Origin: CAYVGO01 sp964450725
GTDB taxonomy: Bacteria > Bacteroidota > Bacteroidia > Bacteroidales > UBA932
Length of the DNA stretch: 23,225 nucleotides
Direction of reading: 5' to 3'
NCBI GenBank assembly: GCA_964450725.1
Contig: CAYVGO010000037.1
Location: forward strand, 1-23,225
Part shown: positions 13,200 to 21,029 of the stretch, one piece after another
Layout: each line of letters opens with the position of its first letter
How positions within the stretch are numbered: position 1 is the first letter of the stretch
Notes under the pieces: generated by a model
What the model saw: the letters and a program-made list of their open reading frames with translations, nothing else
The model's database searches: none
What the model was told of the DNA's origin: nothing
Position numbers and translations under genes: made by a program

Positions 13200-14408
13200 A
13201 TGATACCTCATATTGAAATTATAGATTACGACTACCCACTCCCTCCATCGGCAATACCTTTATATCCTCCGGATGAGCGTGAAAACGCAAAACTACTACT
13301 TTATAAAAATCATGAGATGGCAGACTATAATGTAGTGAATATTCCGGATTTGTTACCTCATTCCGGATTAGTCATTTTCAATAACAGTAAAGTATTGAAA
13401 GCCCGGCTTTTTTTTCAAAAGTCAACCGGTGCTACGATTGAGGTTTTTTGCTTAGAACCTTTACAACCATTAGAATATCACCTTGCATTGTCGGCAAGAA
13501 CAACATGTAGTTGGAAATGTTTGGTGGGAAATTTAAAACGATGGAAATCGTCTGATGAATTAACCATTACAAAAAAAATCAACGGACAATCTGTTACACT
13601 GTCTGCACATTTAAAAGAACAAGCAGCCAATACGGTGGTTGTAAATTTCACATGGGACAATCCTCTCTTTTGTTTTTCCGAATTACTTGAACATATCGGC
13701 AATATCCCCCTGCCGCCTTATTTACATCGAAAGACAGAACCCATTGACATCACCCGCTATCAAACTACATTCAGTCAACCATTAGGCTCTGTTGCGGCTC
13801 CAACAGCAGGACTACACTTTACGCCTCAACTAACCGAAAAAATAGCACAACATCAGACATTAGATTACATCACGCTGCATGTCGGAGCCGGAACATTTCA
13901 GCCCGTTACCTCAGAAAACATTGCCAACCATAACATGCACAGAGAATATTTTAATGTTCACAAAAGTTTGTTACAACATCTGTTATCTCACAGAGGAAAT
14001 ATTACTGCCGTAGGTACCACATCGGTCAGAACCTTAGAGAGTCTTTACTGGTTAGGCGTAAAAGTATCTACTGGGGCTAAACCTTTAATGATAGAACAGT
14101 GGGAGGTTTACCAATCTCTGGCTCAACATAACATAACCGTCGAAAATGCTATTTTTGCATTATTGGAGTACCTTGAAAAGAATAAACTTGAGACTTTGGA
14201 AAGTTATACTTCTCTCATCATTGTACCCGGATATTCATTTAAAATCGTATCACAAATTATTACTAATTTTCATCAACCTCAAAGTACGTTACTATTATTG
14301 GTATCCGCATTTATTGGAAAGCAGTGGAAAACACTCTATCAACATGCTTTACAAAGCGGTTATCGATTTTTAAGTTACGGAGACACTTCATTGCTTTTTT
14401 CTCAATAG
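13200..14408 (+). CDS. queA: S-adenosylmethionine:tRNA ribosyltransferase-isomerase (QueA family)
   Basis: Transfers and isomerises the ribose of SAM onto preQ1 in tRNA to give epoxyqueuosine, in queuosine synthesis. Family motifs are clear: PPDERENAKLL (23-33), FNNSKVLKARL (60-70), NIPLPPYLHR (168-177), YQTTFSQPLGSVAAPTAGLHF (187-207), LHVGAGTFQPV (226-236) and, near the end, NFHQPQSTLLLLVSAF. At 402 residues it is longer than the roughly 340-350 of canonical QueA. It looks like the longer QueA-like variant that some Bacteroidota carry, sometimes beside a canonical copy. No other queuosine gene is visible here. It starts 51 bases after mazG and is followed 31 bases later by an unrecognised gene. 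Confidence 0.88.
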   Translation: MIPHIEIIDYDYPLPPSAIPLYPPDERENAKLLLYKNHEMADYNVVNIPDLLPHSGLVIFNNSKVLKARLFFQKSTGATIEVFCLEPLQPLEYHLALSARTTCSWKCLVGNLKRWKSSDELTITKKINGQSVTLSAHLKEQAANTVVVNFTWDNPLFCFSELLEHIGNIPLPPYLHRKTEPIDITRYQTTFSQPLGSVAAPTAGLHFTPQLTEKIAQHQTLDYITLHVGAGTFQPVTSENIANHNMHREYFNVHKSLLQHLLSHRGNITAVGTTSVRTLESLYWLGVKVSTGAKPLMIEQWEVYQSLAQHNITVENAIFALLEYLEKNKLETLESYTSLIIVPGYSFKIVSQIITNFHQPQSTLLLLVSAFIGKQWKTLYQHALQSGYRFLSYGDTSLLFSQ

Positions 14409-14439
14409 ACTTTATGTTTCACATTCAAAATGAATACAG

Positions 14440-15699
14440 ATGAGTAAAACCAAAAAGAAAAAAAAGAACCATGATGCTCAACAAAAAATTTTAGCGGCAC
14501 AAGCCAGAAACGAATTTAAACGAAAATTACAGGAGTTTTGTCCTTTAATTGACAAAAATGCCTATCAGTTGCTTTCTGACGTGGATATTGAACTTATGTT
14601 TATCACCCGTCCAAGACCTTTCCTTGCTACCACAGAAGATAAAAATGTCCCTGAAGAACTTTTGCGGTTTATTGAAAAAGACATCAATCTCTATATTGAT
14701 GCTACTACCATCGAAATCTATGAGGGTGGCCCTAAAATTACTTACAGGCAATACTTATTCGTTCTGAATCCCATACAGGTTTTAGTACATAATTCAGATC
14801 CGGAAAGGAAAAAACTGAGGGAAACATTCGATATTATCATGAAAGACTACAAAATAAAGTTTGCCGAAACTTTAGTAGAAGTCTTTGATAAAGGGAAATT
14901 CATAGGCTTAATGTATAGTGATTTTTTCACTCAGTTTTATCTCTTAACAGTGAAGACCGGAATTATTGAAGGTTCTGCATCTAAAAGATGGAATAATACC
15001 ATTGTTGTTCAGACAGAGCAACCGGTATGGAAAAATATCAATGTCGGTGCCGGAAAACGATTGGCGGCACGTGTAGGTTGGGGCTGTGGTAAAGAAATGT
15101 TATGGATGACCGTAAAACCTTCGAAATTACGAATCAAAACTACTGACAACACACCCTTTGATGTCTATATGCAGCAGCACGCCATCAACAGATTCTATGA
15201 ACGTATTGGTGGAAAGTACCCTGAGCAGATGAATCACAGTATGATTATCTCCTTTTTTCAATTAAAAATACTGCCCACTAAAGGTGGTAATTTTTTGCTG
15301 GAACATCGGATTTATAACTTCAAAGCCGGATATTTTCTGGCTTCAATTCACGACGGAGTATTGCTCATCCGTACTTTTTTATTTATTACGCATAGCGGAA
15401 CGCCCGAAGGGAAAAAACTCGCCGAAATGACCGGACTTAAAAAGTTAGATCAAAAATACTTCTCATTTGATAACTTACGTACCTTTGCCAATTCTGATAT
15501 TCTTTCCAATGAAGAAATAACAGAGATGTTTATTGGTGCCGGATGTACAGATTTATTAGAACTTTGTAAAATGATACGCACCCAGAAAGATTTTTGGGAA
15601 ATATCGGACAGAGAAAATCCTTTATCTGAAAAAATCTTAAAGTATATCAAAGACGGAAAACAAGAAACCTCAGATATATTTGAAGGAATAGATGATTAA
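14440..15699 (+). CDS. Uncharacterised 419-residue soluble protein
   Basis: I do not recognise this protein. It starts with a strongly basic tract (MSKTKKKKKNHD), has no signal peptide or membrane segment, and looks cytoplasmic. The first two-thirds are mixed alpha/beta. A notable segment is DVYMQQHAINRFYERIGG (241-258). A short HAxxRxxER motif of this type also occurs in some small RNase-like toxin folds, such as the DUF4258 type, but the resemblance is only local. HDGVLLIRTFLFITHSGTPEG (304-324) follows, possibly the rest of a small beta-sheet domain. The C-terminus is acidic. It begins 31 bases after queA on the same strand and ends before array 3. A helper protein of the same transcript is possible; no function is claimed. 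Confidence 0.75.
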   Translation: MSKTKKKKKNHDAQQKILAAQARNEFKRKLQEFCPLIDKNAYQLLSDVDIELMFITRPRPFLATTEDKNVPEELLRFIEKDINLYIDATTIEIYEGGPKITYRQYLFVLNPIQVLVHNSDPERKKLRETFDIIMKDYKIKFAETLVEVFDKGKFIGLMYSDFFTQFYLLTVKTGIIEGSASKRWNNTIVVQTEQPVWKNINVGAGKRLAARVGWGCGKEMLWMTVKPSKLRIKTTDNTPFDVYMQQHAINRFYERIGGKYPEQMNHSMIISFFQLKILPTKGGNFLLEHRIYNFKAGYFLASIHDGVLLIRTFLFITHSGTPEGKKLAEMTGLKKLDQKYFSFDNLRTFANSDILSNEEITEMFIGAGCTDLLELCKMIRTQKDFWEISDRENPLSEKILKYIKDGKQETSDIFEGIDD

Positions 15700-16220
15700 G
15701 TCATCATCTTGTGGGTGAATGCAATCCAAAGGATAGCCCTCTTCTTTACAGGTTTAACTTTTGAGAAAATACGTGAAACTCAATAAAATATTGGTACGCC
15801 ATAACCCTAAAACGGCTGTTTCTTTTATTTTCGCAATACAAAAAGTGATATTTTACTGCGCACTATAACCGCCCTATTGTAAAAGTGATATTTTACTGTA
15901 TTCTATAACTTCTCAGACAGAAAAGTGATATNNNNNNNNNNNNNNNNNNNNNNNNNNNNNNNNNNNNNNNNNNNNNNNNNNNNNNNNNNNNNNNNNNNNN
16001 NNNNNNNNNNNNNNNNNNNNNNNNNNNNNNNTACCTATTATAAAAGTGATATTTTGCTGTACGCTATCACTATCTCATTTGAAAAGTTATAGCATACCGT
16101 ATCCTATAACTTTTCAGTCAAAAAAAGTGACATTTTACTGCATCCTATAACTCACCTACTGAAAGAGTGATATTTTACTATATTTCATCACTTTTATTGT
16201 AGAATAATAAGAACTTTCGT
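15700..16220. other. Non-coding region between convergent genes
   Basis: About 520 bases between two gene ends with no supportable ORF. 15700-15838 shows nothing recognisable. The rest is array 3 with its N gap. No T-tailed terminator was found for either flanking gene outside the array. Confidence 0.7.
15841..16200. repeat. 40-bp tandem array of hairpin-forming units, with a 100-N gap
   Basis: Units begin at 15841, 15881, 15921, then (gap 15932-16031) 16042, 16082, about 16123 and 16163, that is 40-41 bases apart. Consensus start AAAAGTGATATTTTACTG, later half CTATAACT. Unit 16042 folds as AGTGATA with TATCACT. Unit 16082 folds as AAAAGTTATAG with CTATAACTTTT, an 11-bp perfect stem with both arms changed in concert. 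Unit 16163 pairs AGTGAT with ATCACT. The two left units keep the stem with one mismatch. It lies between the convergent ends of the 419-aa gene and the GNAT gene. Confidence 0.92.
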
Positions 16221-16754
16221 TCATTTTCTATAATATACTCTATCTTTAATTATTTGAATTTTTGCTTGCAGTTGCTTTCCTGAACTATCAGGACAGTTTC
16301 CCATAATCCACAGGGGATATTCTAAACCATTATTTAGATAAGAAGGTTGGCGGTATGCTTTATCTAAGATAAAATAACCATTACGTTGATAATACATGAT
16401 TCTCCGAGCCGCAATTTCGGTATTGTCAGGTTCCACTTCAAGCAATTGCTCTCCTTTTAATGTTTGGGCAACCCAAGTTAAAACTTGTTGACCAATTTTT
16501 TTATTGCGCATGGTGGCAAATACGGCTAAATGTTCAAGAAAATAGAAATCGTCAAATTTCCAATATACAAATAGACCCGATAATTCTCCATCGCAGATTA
16601 CATCGTTAAAGTACATTCTGGATTCTGTGGGCAATAAATTCTTTAATTGTTCTATTGTGCGTCTTTCCTCCGGCGGAAAAGCCTCTTTATAAAGAGCAAT
16701 TAATGGTTGAAAAGAGTGGTGGTCAGGATGAGTAATTCTGTTTAAAGTAATCAT
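16221..16754 (-). CDS. GNAT family N-acetyltransferase
   Basis: A 177-residue acetyl-CoA-dependent acyltransferase. The GNAT core is visible: FPPEERR near residues 26-32, the central beta strands (SGLFVYWKFDDFYFLEHLAVF, 59-79), the acetyl-CoA pyrophosphate loop RNKKIGQQVL (83-92, a variant of Q/RxxGxG/A), LLEVEPD, then RRIMYYQRNGYFI in the last helix-strand. The substrate cannot be told. Its 3' end abuts array 3. On the 5' side it is divergent from the glycosyltransferase. A TCCCTTTG about 30 bases upstream is one mismatch from the -7 consensus. Confidence 0.85.
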   Translation of the reverse strand: MITLNRITHPDHHSFQPLIALYKEAFPPEERRTIEQLKNLLPTESRMYFNDVICDGELSGLFVYWKFDDFYFLEHLAVFATMRNKKIGQQVLTWVAQTLKGEQLLEVEPDNTEIAARRIMYYQRNGYFILDKAYRQPSYLNNGLEYPLWIMGNCPDSSGKQLQAKIQIIKDRVYYRK

Positions 16755-16835
16755 AGATTATTCTTTTTTATTGTTATAAAAATCAAAGGGATGTTAGATA
16801 CGGGCGTTTGCCCCCATATATAGAGAGAATTTTAC

Positions 16836-16843
16836 TACCTTTG
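16836..16843 (+). promoter_or_regulatory. -7 element of the glycosyltransferase gene
   Basis: TACCTTTG, an exact TAnnTTTG, 25 bases before the ATG at 16868. A TTG exists at 16808-16810, but 25 bases upstream, longer than usual. This site argues against the earlier start at 16808, whose codons would cover it. Confidence 0.6.
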
Positions 16844-16867
16844 CGGCTTTATTATAATATTTTCATT

Positions 16868-17983
16868 ATGTTGGTTGGTTTTGATGCCAAAAGATTATTT
16901 TTTAATTGGAGTGGATTGGGAAATTATAGTCGATCAGTCGTTCAAGGGTTGACAAATTATGCTCCGGAAATCAAAAAGATATATTTCACCCCAAGATTTT
17001 CTATTGATAATGTTTTATACCTTCCCGAACAAGACGAACGTATTATTACTCCTAAAACTCACATCACTCAATATTTCTCAGGACTTTGGCGAAGTTTTTT
17101 AATGGGTAACAGCATTATAAAACAAAATGTAGATGTTTTTCACGGATTAAGTGCAGAACTTCCGTTGAATATAAAAAATCGCAGCCTGCACAAAGTTGTA
17201 ACAATTCATGATTTGATATTCTTACGATTTCCGCACTTATATAGTAAATTTGATGCTTACTACTATAACTTTAAGTATAGAAAAAGTGCCGAAATTGCAG
17301 ATACCATTATTGCCATCAGCCAACAAACCAAAGAAGACATTATTCACTTTTGGAATATCAAAGAAGAAAAAATCGTAGTACTTGAGCAGCCTTGTAAATC
17401 CATTTTTTACACTAAAGTTGAGACAGAAGAGAAACATCAGGTACTTCGCAAATACAATCTTCCTTCAGAATATTTACTTTGTGTCGGAACTATTGAGGAA
17501 CGTAAAAACGCACTGGACATTGTACGAGCAATGGTAAACTTTAATATTCGTATTCCCCTTGTTCTTATCGGAAAAAGAACGCCTTATTTTCAAAAAATCA
17601 TGACATTCGCCCAGTCTCATGGCTTTGAGCAATACATTATAGCTTTGAAAAATGTACCCGATGAAGACTTACCTTCGATTTATCAATCTGCAGCCATTTT
17701 TTTATATCCTTCAATATTTGAGGGATTTGGCATTCCTATTGTAGAGGCAATGTACTCTGGTGTTCCGATTATTACATCGACAGAAAGTTGTTTACCTGCC
17801 ACAGGTGGAAAGGCTTGCCTGTGTGTAAAGCCCGATGATATAGAACAAATGGGCACAACCATTGAACGACTGTTAACCAACCGGAGCGAAAGGGAGAGGC
17901 TTATTAATCTTACGACATCTGAGAAAGAACGATTTAATCCAGAAAAACTAACCCGCCAATTAGTTTCTATTTATACTCAATAA
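16868..17983 (+). CDS. Glycosyltransferase, GT4-type (GT-B fold)
   Basis: A 371-residue cytoplasmic sugar transferase. N-terminal GT-B domain: MLVGFDAKRLFFNWSGLGNYSR (1-22) with the glycine-rich acceptor loop, DVFHGLSAELPL (89-100) and VVTIHDLIFL (110-119). C-terminal nucleotide-sugar domain: LLCVGTIEERKN (203-214), LVLIGKR (231-237) and the GT4 signature YPSIFEGFGIPIVEAMYSGVP (280-300) with the EX7E acids Glu285 and Glu293. Likely transfers a hexose, such as mannose, to a polysaccharide or LPS acceptor, but no other glycan gene is adjacent. The ATG at 16868 is chosen because the -7 element lies inside the longer frame. It converges on the TPR gene with only 7 bases between the stops. Confidence 0.92.
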   Translation: MLVGFDAKRLFFNWSGLGNYSRSVVQGLTNYAPEIKKIYFTPRFSIDNVLYLPEQDERIITPKTHITQYFSGLWRSFLMGNSIIKQNVDVFHGLSAELPLNIKNRSLHKVVTIHDLIFLRFPHLYSKFDAYYYNFKYRKSAEIADTIIAISQQTKEDIIHFWNIKEEKIVVLEQPCKSIFYTKVETEEKHQVLRKYNLPSEYLLCVGTIEERKNALDIVRAMVNFNIRIPLVLIGKRTPYFQKIMTFAQSHGFEQYIIALKNVPDEDLPSIYQSAAIFLYPSIFEGFGIPIVEAMYSGVPIITSTESCLPATGGKACLCVKPDDIEQMGTTIERLLTNRSERERLINLTTSEKERFNPEKLTRQLVSIYTQ

Positions 17984-17990
17984 CCAAAAA

Positions 17991-19001
17991 TCAGGGACAA
18001 TACTCTACGACTCTTGGCATTCCCAATTCTACAGCCCGTTGCCAATCTTTACAAGCATTCTCCAAGTGTTCTGAAGTTATTTCTTTAATATTTCCTCGAT
18101 TAAAATAAATTTCAGGACATTCATTATCCAATTCAAGGGCTGTATTATAAAGTGCAATAGCTTTGGAATAATCTTTTTTACCTACAAGTACATTGGCTAA
18201 ATTATTATAGGGGTAACTGTATTCCTGATCTATAGCGATGGCTGAAAGGAAGTCGGCTGTAGCCTCCATATCATTGCCTTGTTCCATGTAAGCAACACCA
18301 CGTAAATTATAAGCATAAACGTTTTGTGAATCTAATCGGATGACTTGACTATAAGCATTGATTGCTTTAGAATACTGACCGATGACATAAAAGTTAACCC
18401 CTTGATTAAGGTAGTAAATTGGCTGTGGATTTATCAATATTGCCACCGCAAAATCTTTTGTTGCAAGTTCGTCTTTTTCTTGGCAGTGTAAGATAACTCC
18501 CCTGTCGTTATAAGCCTTGTCAAAATTATAATCATTGTCAATACACTTTGTCAGATAAAGATAAGCACTGTCGAGTTCACCATGCTCATATAAATAAGTT
18601 GCTTTAGAGTAAAGCATCATTGCACTGTGAGGATACCTCTTTAAACCTTCTTCCAAAGTTTGTAATACCAAGTTTTGATAATGATGTTTCTTATATATTT
18701 CCGCAACTTTTACAAAACCTTTCGGAGTATCATTATTATATTGATTAAAGTGTTGGTAAGCTTCTATTGCGGCACGATCATCTTGATGTATTTCGTGCAG
18801 TTGCCCTTGTAAAAAATAAGCCTCGGCAAATGTATTGTCAATTCGTAAAATATAATCTAAAATTCTTTGAGTTTGTCCATAATTCTGCTGTTCAAACTCA
18901 TGTAAAGCATCTTGGTAGGCTATGTTTAATGGTTTTTGAGCAAAAGAAAAGGAAGAAAAGAGGCAGAAAAGAAAGAATAAATAGAGTGTATATCTTTTCA
19001 T
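17991..19001 (-). CDS. Secreted TPR-repeat protein
   Basis: A 336-residue protein with a signal peptide (MKRYTLYLFFLFCLFSSFSFAQ, residues 1-22), probably periplasmic. The rest is a row of about eight tetratricopeptide repeats; good examples are AEAYFLQGQLHEIHQDDRAAIEAYQ, YAYNLRGVAYMEQGNDMEATADF and YPYNNLANVLVGKKDYSKAIALY. It ends in a Sel1-like NACKDWQRAVELG. TPR proteins are interaction scaffolds; the partner is unknown. The upstream region contains the 19-bp inverted repeats, and the left arm holds the only -7-like sequence (TACCTTGT, one mismatch) before this gene. Confidence 0.85.
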   Translation of the reverse strand: MKRYTLYLFFLFCLFSSFSFAQKPLNIAYQDALHEFEQQNYGQTQRILDYILRIDNTFAEAYFLQGQLHEIHQDDRAAIEAYQHFNQYNNDTPKGFVKVAEIYKKHHYQNLVLQTLEEGLKRYPHSAMMLYSKATYLYEHGELDSAYLYLTKCIDNDYNFDKAYNDRGVILHCQEKDELATKDFAVAILINPQPIYYLNQGVNFYVIGQYSKAINAYSQVIRLDSQNVYAYNLRGVAYMEQGNDMEATADFLSAIAIDQEYSYPYNNLANVLVGKKDYSKAIALYNTALELDNECPEIYFNRGNIKEITSEHLENACKDWQRAVELGMPRVVEYCP

Positions 19002-19021
19002 AGGTTAACTATTATATATTG

Positions 19022-19154
19022 AACAAGGTATCCAAAAAACTTTTGGTCGGCAATGCTTGATAAACCTGATAATGCAAAACAACAAACCATCAATCTGTAA
19101 AAATCGGTTTATGCAATCTCATTTACACCCTATCTGTTTTTTGAATACCTTGTT
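19022..19154. repeat. 19-bp inverted repeats flanking a 95-bp segment
   Basis: AACAAGGTATCCAAAAAAC (19022-19040) and GTTTTTTGAATACCTTGTT (19136-19154) are reverse complements with one mismatch in 19. The match stops exactly at both ends of each arm. They lie in the 201-base space between the TPR gene (starts at 19001, minus) and the stop of the NigD-like gene (19203). Each arm reads TACCTTGTT outward, close to the -7 consensus. No ORF lies inside. Confidence 0.9.
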
Positions 19155-19202
19155 AACTCAGCATTTTTTCAACGCTGATAACCAATTACTGCAAATACTC
19201 TT

Positions 19203-19913
19203 TTAATAGGACCCCAAGTCTTCTTTTGAGGCACTGAAAGTAAGCGGCGCGGTATAACTACGTTTATAAATTCCGTTTCCAAAAAATACAGACTTTCCAT
19301 CTTTACTGTCATATAAAAAAACTTCTACCTGGTTCCTTCCGGAAGGTACCCAACTGTCGATTTCCAAATTAATAAAACCGCGGGAATAAGTACGGTAATA
19401 AGGAGCATTGTTATTTGCCGTGTAGTCATTATGTCTTAACGTAATATGAACGGTATCACCTGTTTTACTTTTAAATCCTACTGCATTTACAAAATGACGT
19501 GTTGTATAGTCATAACGCGTATAAGCAAATTTTGTCATCAGATATTTACCACTAAATTGCGCTGATATGTTGTATATGTTGGCATTGCCTATACTGTCTT
19601 GTTCTGTTTGTGTCAAACCGGCGGTATCAATAATATTTTTGGTCAAAATTGAATCAATCCAATATAATTCAATATCAAAATTGGGTTCTGCATTTTTCAA
19701 AATATTATATTCTACATAAACACGCTTATTATCATAAGATGAAAGTAAAGAATTTTTCACCGTCAGGGTATTGTTTTTGTCGGTTACAATCTTAGCAACA
19801 CCATCTACTGAGGTCAATTGACCATAACTGTAATAAACTACAGGAGGATCTTCTTTTTTACACGAGAAAAAAATAAACGATAGAAGTACACTGAATAATA
19901 AAAACTTTTTCAT
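19203..19913 (-). CDS. NigD-like lipoprotein
   Basis: A 236-residue lipoprotein: MKKFLLFSVLLSFIFFSC with lipobox Cys18, then KKED. The mature part fits the NigD-like family of Bacteroidales: an N-terminal OB-like half with YSYGQLTSVDG, LTVKN and KRVYVEYNIL, a linking DSILTKNI, and a C-terminal beta sandwich with NIYNISAQFSGKYL and VHITLRHNDYTANN. Function is unknown in this family; some members are linked to secreted small proteins. The frame is open 20 codons upstream, but the -7 element at 19973-19980 overlaps that earlier start, so the ATG at 19913 is right. It appears to stand alone with its own promoter. Confidence 0.78.
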   Translation of the reverse strand: MKKFLLFSVLLSFIFFSCKKEDPPVVYYSYGQLTSVDGVAKIVTDKNNTLTVKNSLLSSYDNKRVYVEYNILKNAEPNFDIELYWIDSILTKNIIDTAGLTQTEQDSIGNANIYNISAQFSGKYLMTKFAYTRYDYTTRHFVNAVGFKSKTGDTVHITLRHNDYTANNNAPYYRTYSRGFINLEIDSWVPSGRNQVEVFLYDSKDGKSVFFGNGIYKRSYTAPLTFSASKEDLGSY

Positions 19914-19972
19914 ACGTAAATAATTTTGATTAATACTGTGAAATGCTTGTTGTTTTGGCATCATATTTTCCA

Positions 19973-20002
19973 CAAAAATAGAATAAAACCTCTATATTTC
20001 AA
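19973..20002 (-). promoter_or_regulatory. Bacteroidota-type promoter for the NigD-like gene
   Basis: On the minus strand TTG (20000-20002), 19 bases, then TATTTTTG (19973-19980), an exact TAnnTTTG. About 60 bases upstream of the ATG at 19913. The remainder of the 19914-20230 space shows only a weak 7-bp inverted repeat (20160-20180), a possible lptE terminator without a T-run. Confidence 0.65.
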
Positions 20003-20230
20003 AAATATGATCTCTTGAATAGCGGATGAAAAGGAGTAAATATGGTAACTATATTAGATTTTTAATTGATATTTTCTGAATCAGCATTCAAATTATACAG
20101 TATTGTGACTCAGGAAGAAATTCAAGTTATTTTTCTCTTTAAAGAACTTTTTTGGTGTATATCTTAACCAATCTAAGATAAGAATAAGCATTAGAACTAA
20201 TTTCTTTTTATCAATCACACCATATGTGAA

Positions 20231-20725
20231 TTACCAATTTCCTAATGCTGCATTAAAAATATCATCTAAAATCATTTTCAAAATCTCTTCATTCAAACTC
20301 GCTTGTACTGATTGTAAATCAAGACTACTGTTATAATCTGCATACTGAGAAAAAGATTTATCATAGTTTTGTGCCGGGTCTTTTTCATTCGTGAATTTCA
20401 CACGTATTGTAATAGTAACCCGATTTTGAGCTGCAATTTCATCAGCCTGTATCGCTTGAGGAGTAATAGTATAATCACGTATCTCTCCTTCAAACATCAA
20501 GTCTCCCTCCTCAGACTCTTTCAGCTTAGTTGTGGTCAACAGTTTCCTTTTTAAACCTTCTGTCACATCATTACTCAATGTTGGCACTACTAATGTCGCC
20601 ATATTAGGAAAATATTTAACGGTAAATGTTTTTACTTCCGGCGAGATTGATATACCGGTAAATGAATACTTAATACTACAACCAAAAGATAAAAATACCA
20701 CTAAAAATACATACAAAGATTTCAT
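20231..20725 (-). CDS. lptE: LPS assembly lipoprotein LptE (Bacteroidota type)
   Basis: Outer-membrane lipoprotein that plugs and assembles the LptD channel, which places lipopolysaccharide in the outer leaflet. 164 residues with lipobox LSFGC (Cys16). The Bacteroidota LptE pattern is clear: CSIKYSFTGISISPEVKTF, then KYFPNMATLVVPTLSN, LFEGEIRDY-like MFEGEIRDYTITPQAI, AAQNRVTITIRVKF and a C-terminal DDIFNAALGNW. The start is the ATG at 20725. In many relatives lptE sits in a cluster with miaB, a sigma-54 regulator and secG. None of those is next to it here, so the gene is isolated. No clear promoter was found. Confidence 0.92.
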   Translation of the reverse strand: MKSLYVFLVVFLSFGCSIKYSFTGISISPEVKTFTVKYFPNMATLVVPTLSNDVTEGLKRKLLTTTKLKESEEGDLMFEGEIRDYTITPQAIQADEIAAQNRVTITIRVKFTNEKDPAQNYDKSFSQYADYNSSLDLQSVQASLNEEILKMILDDIFNAALGNW

Positions 20726-21029
20726 CTATTTCTATTTTTTTGCTACTAAACTTGTTTATAATACTTGTAAAACTTCGCCGAGAGCGCTACCCTACTCTAT
20801 TAACAGACAATTTTAATTTTTAAAACGAACTTAAATTTTGTAAAACCGGAACTTGTGAACACTTTTAAGGTACGCAGTATCAAACAATGTTCGCACTGCG
20901 TACCTTAATATTTTCTGTTACTTTCTTACAACAAGTGGTAACATGGCAAAATGACACAATCTGTCGAATCCAAAAACCGACAAAAATAATACATTCGCTT
21001 AGTGATAGCCTTACTTTATATACAAAAAC
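20726..21029. other. Intergenic region between lptE and kbl
   Basis: 304 bases with no supportable ORF. The main feature is the 14-bp palindrome at 20865-20908. A GGTAGCGCTC stretch near 20780-20792 (minus) resembles a tRNA D-arm but has no tRNA around it. Confidence 0.7.
20865..20908. repeat. Perfect 14-bp inverted repeat downstream of kbl
   Basis: TTAAGGTACGCAGT (20865-20878) and ACTGCGTACCTTAA (20895-20908), a perfect match with a 16-base loop, about 120 bases beyond the kbl stop. The stem is stable, but neither strand has a T-run directly after it. It could be a terminator or 3'-end hairpin, or a protein-binding dyad. Confidence 0.8.

Noticed and set aside
15841..16200. CRISPR array (regular repeats about 40 bp apart)
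   Set aside because: Similarity continues through the whole 40-bp unit, including a shared CTATAACT in the would-be spacer. Total period is too short for repeat plus spacer, and there are no cas genes.
16802..16813. GGGC-GTTT-GCCC mini-hairpin upstream of the glycosyltransferase
   Set aside because: Four-bp stem only, in a divergent promoter region; likely chance.
19914..19973. Longer N-terminus for the NigD-like protein
   Set aside because: The earlier start coincides with the exact -7 promoter element and would put 20 non-signal residues before the lipoprotein signal.
20778..20800. tRNA gene fragment (GGTAGCGCTC on minus, D-arm-like)
   Set aside because: No acceptor stem, anticodon arm or T-loop (GGTTCGAATCC-like) is found at the right distances.
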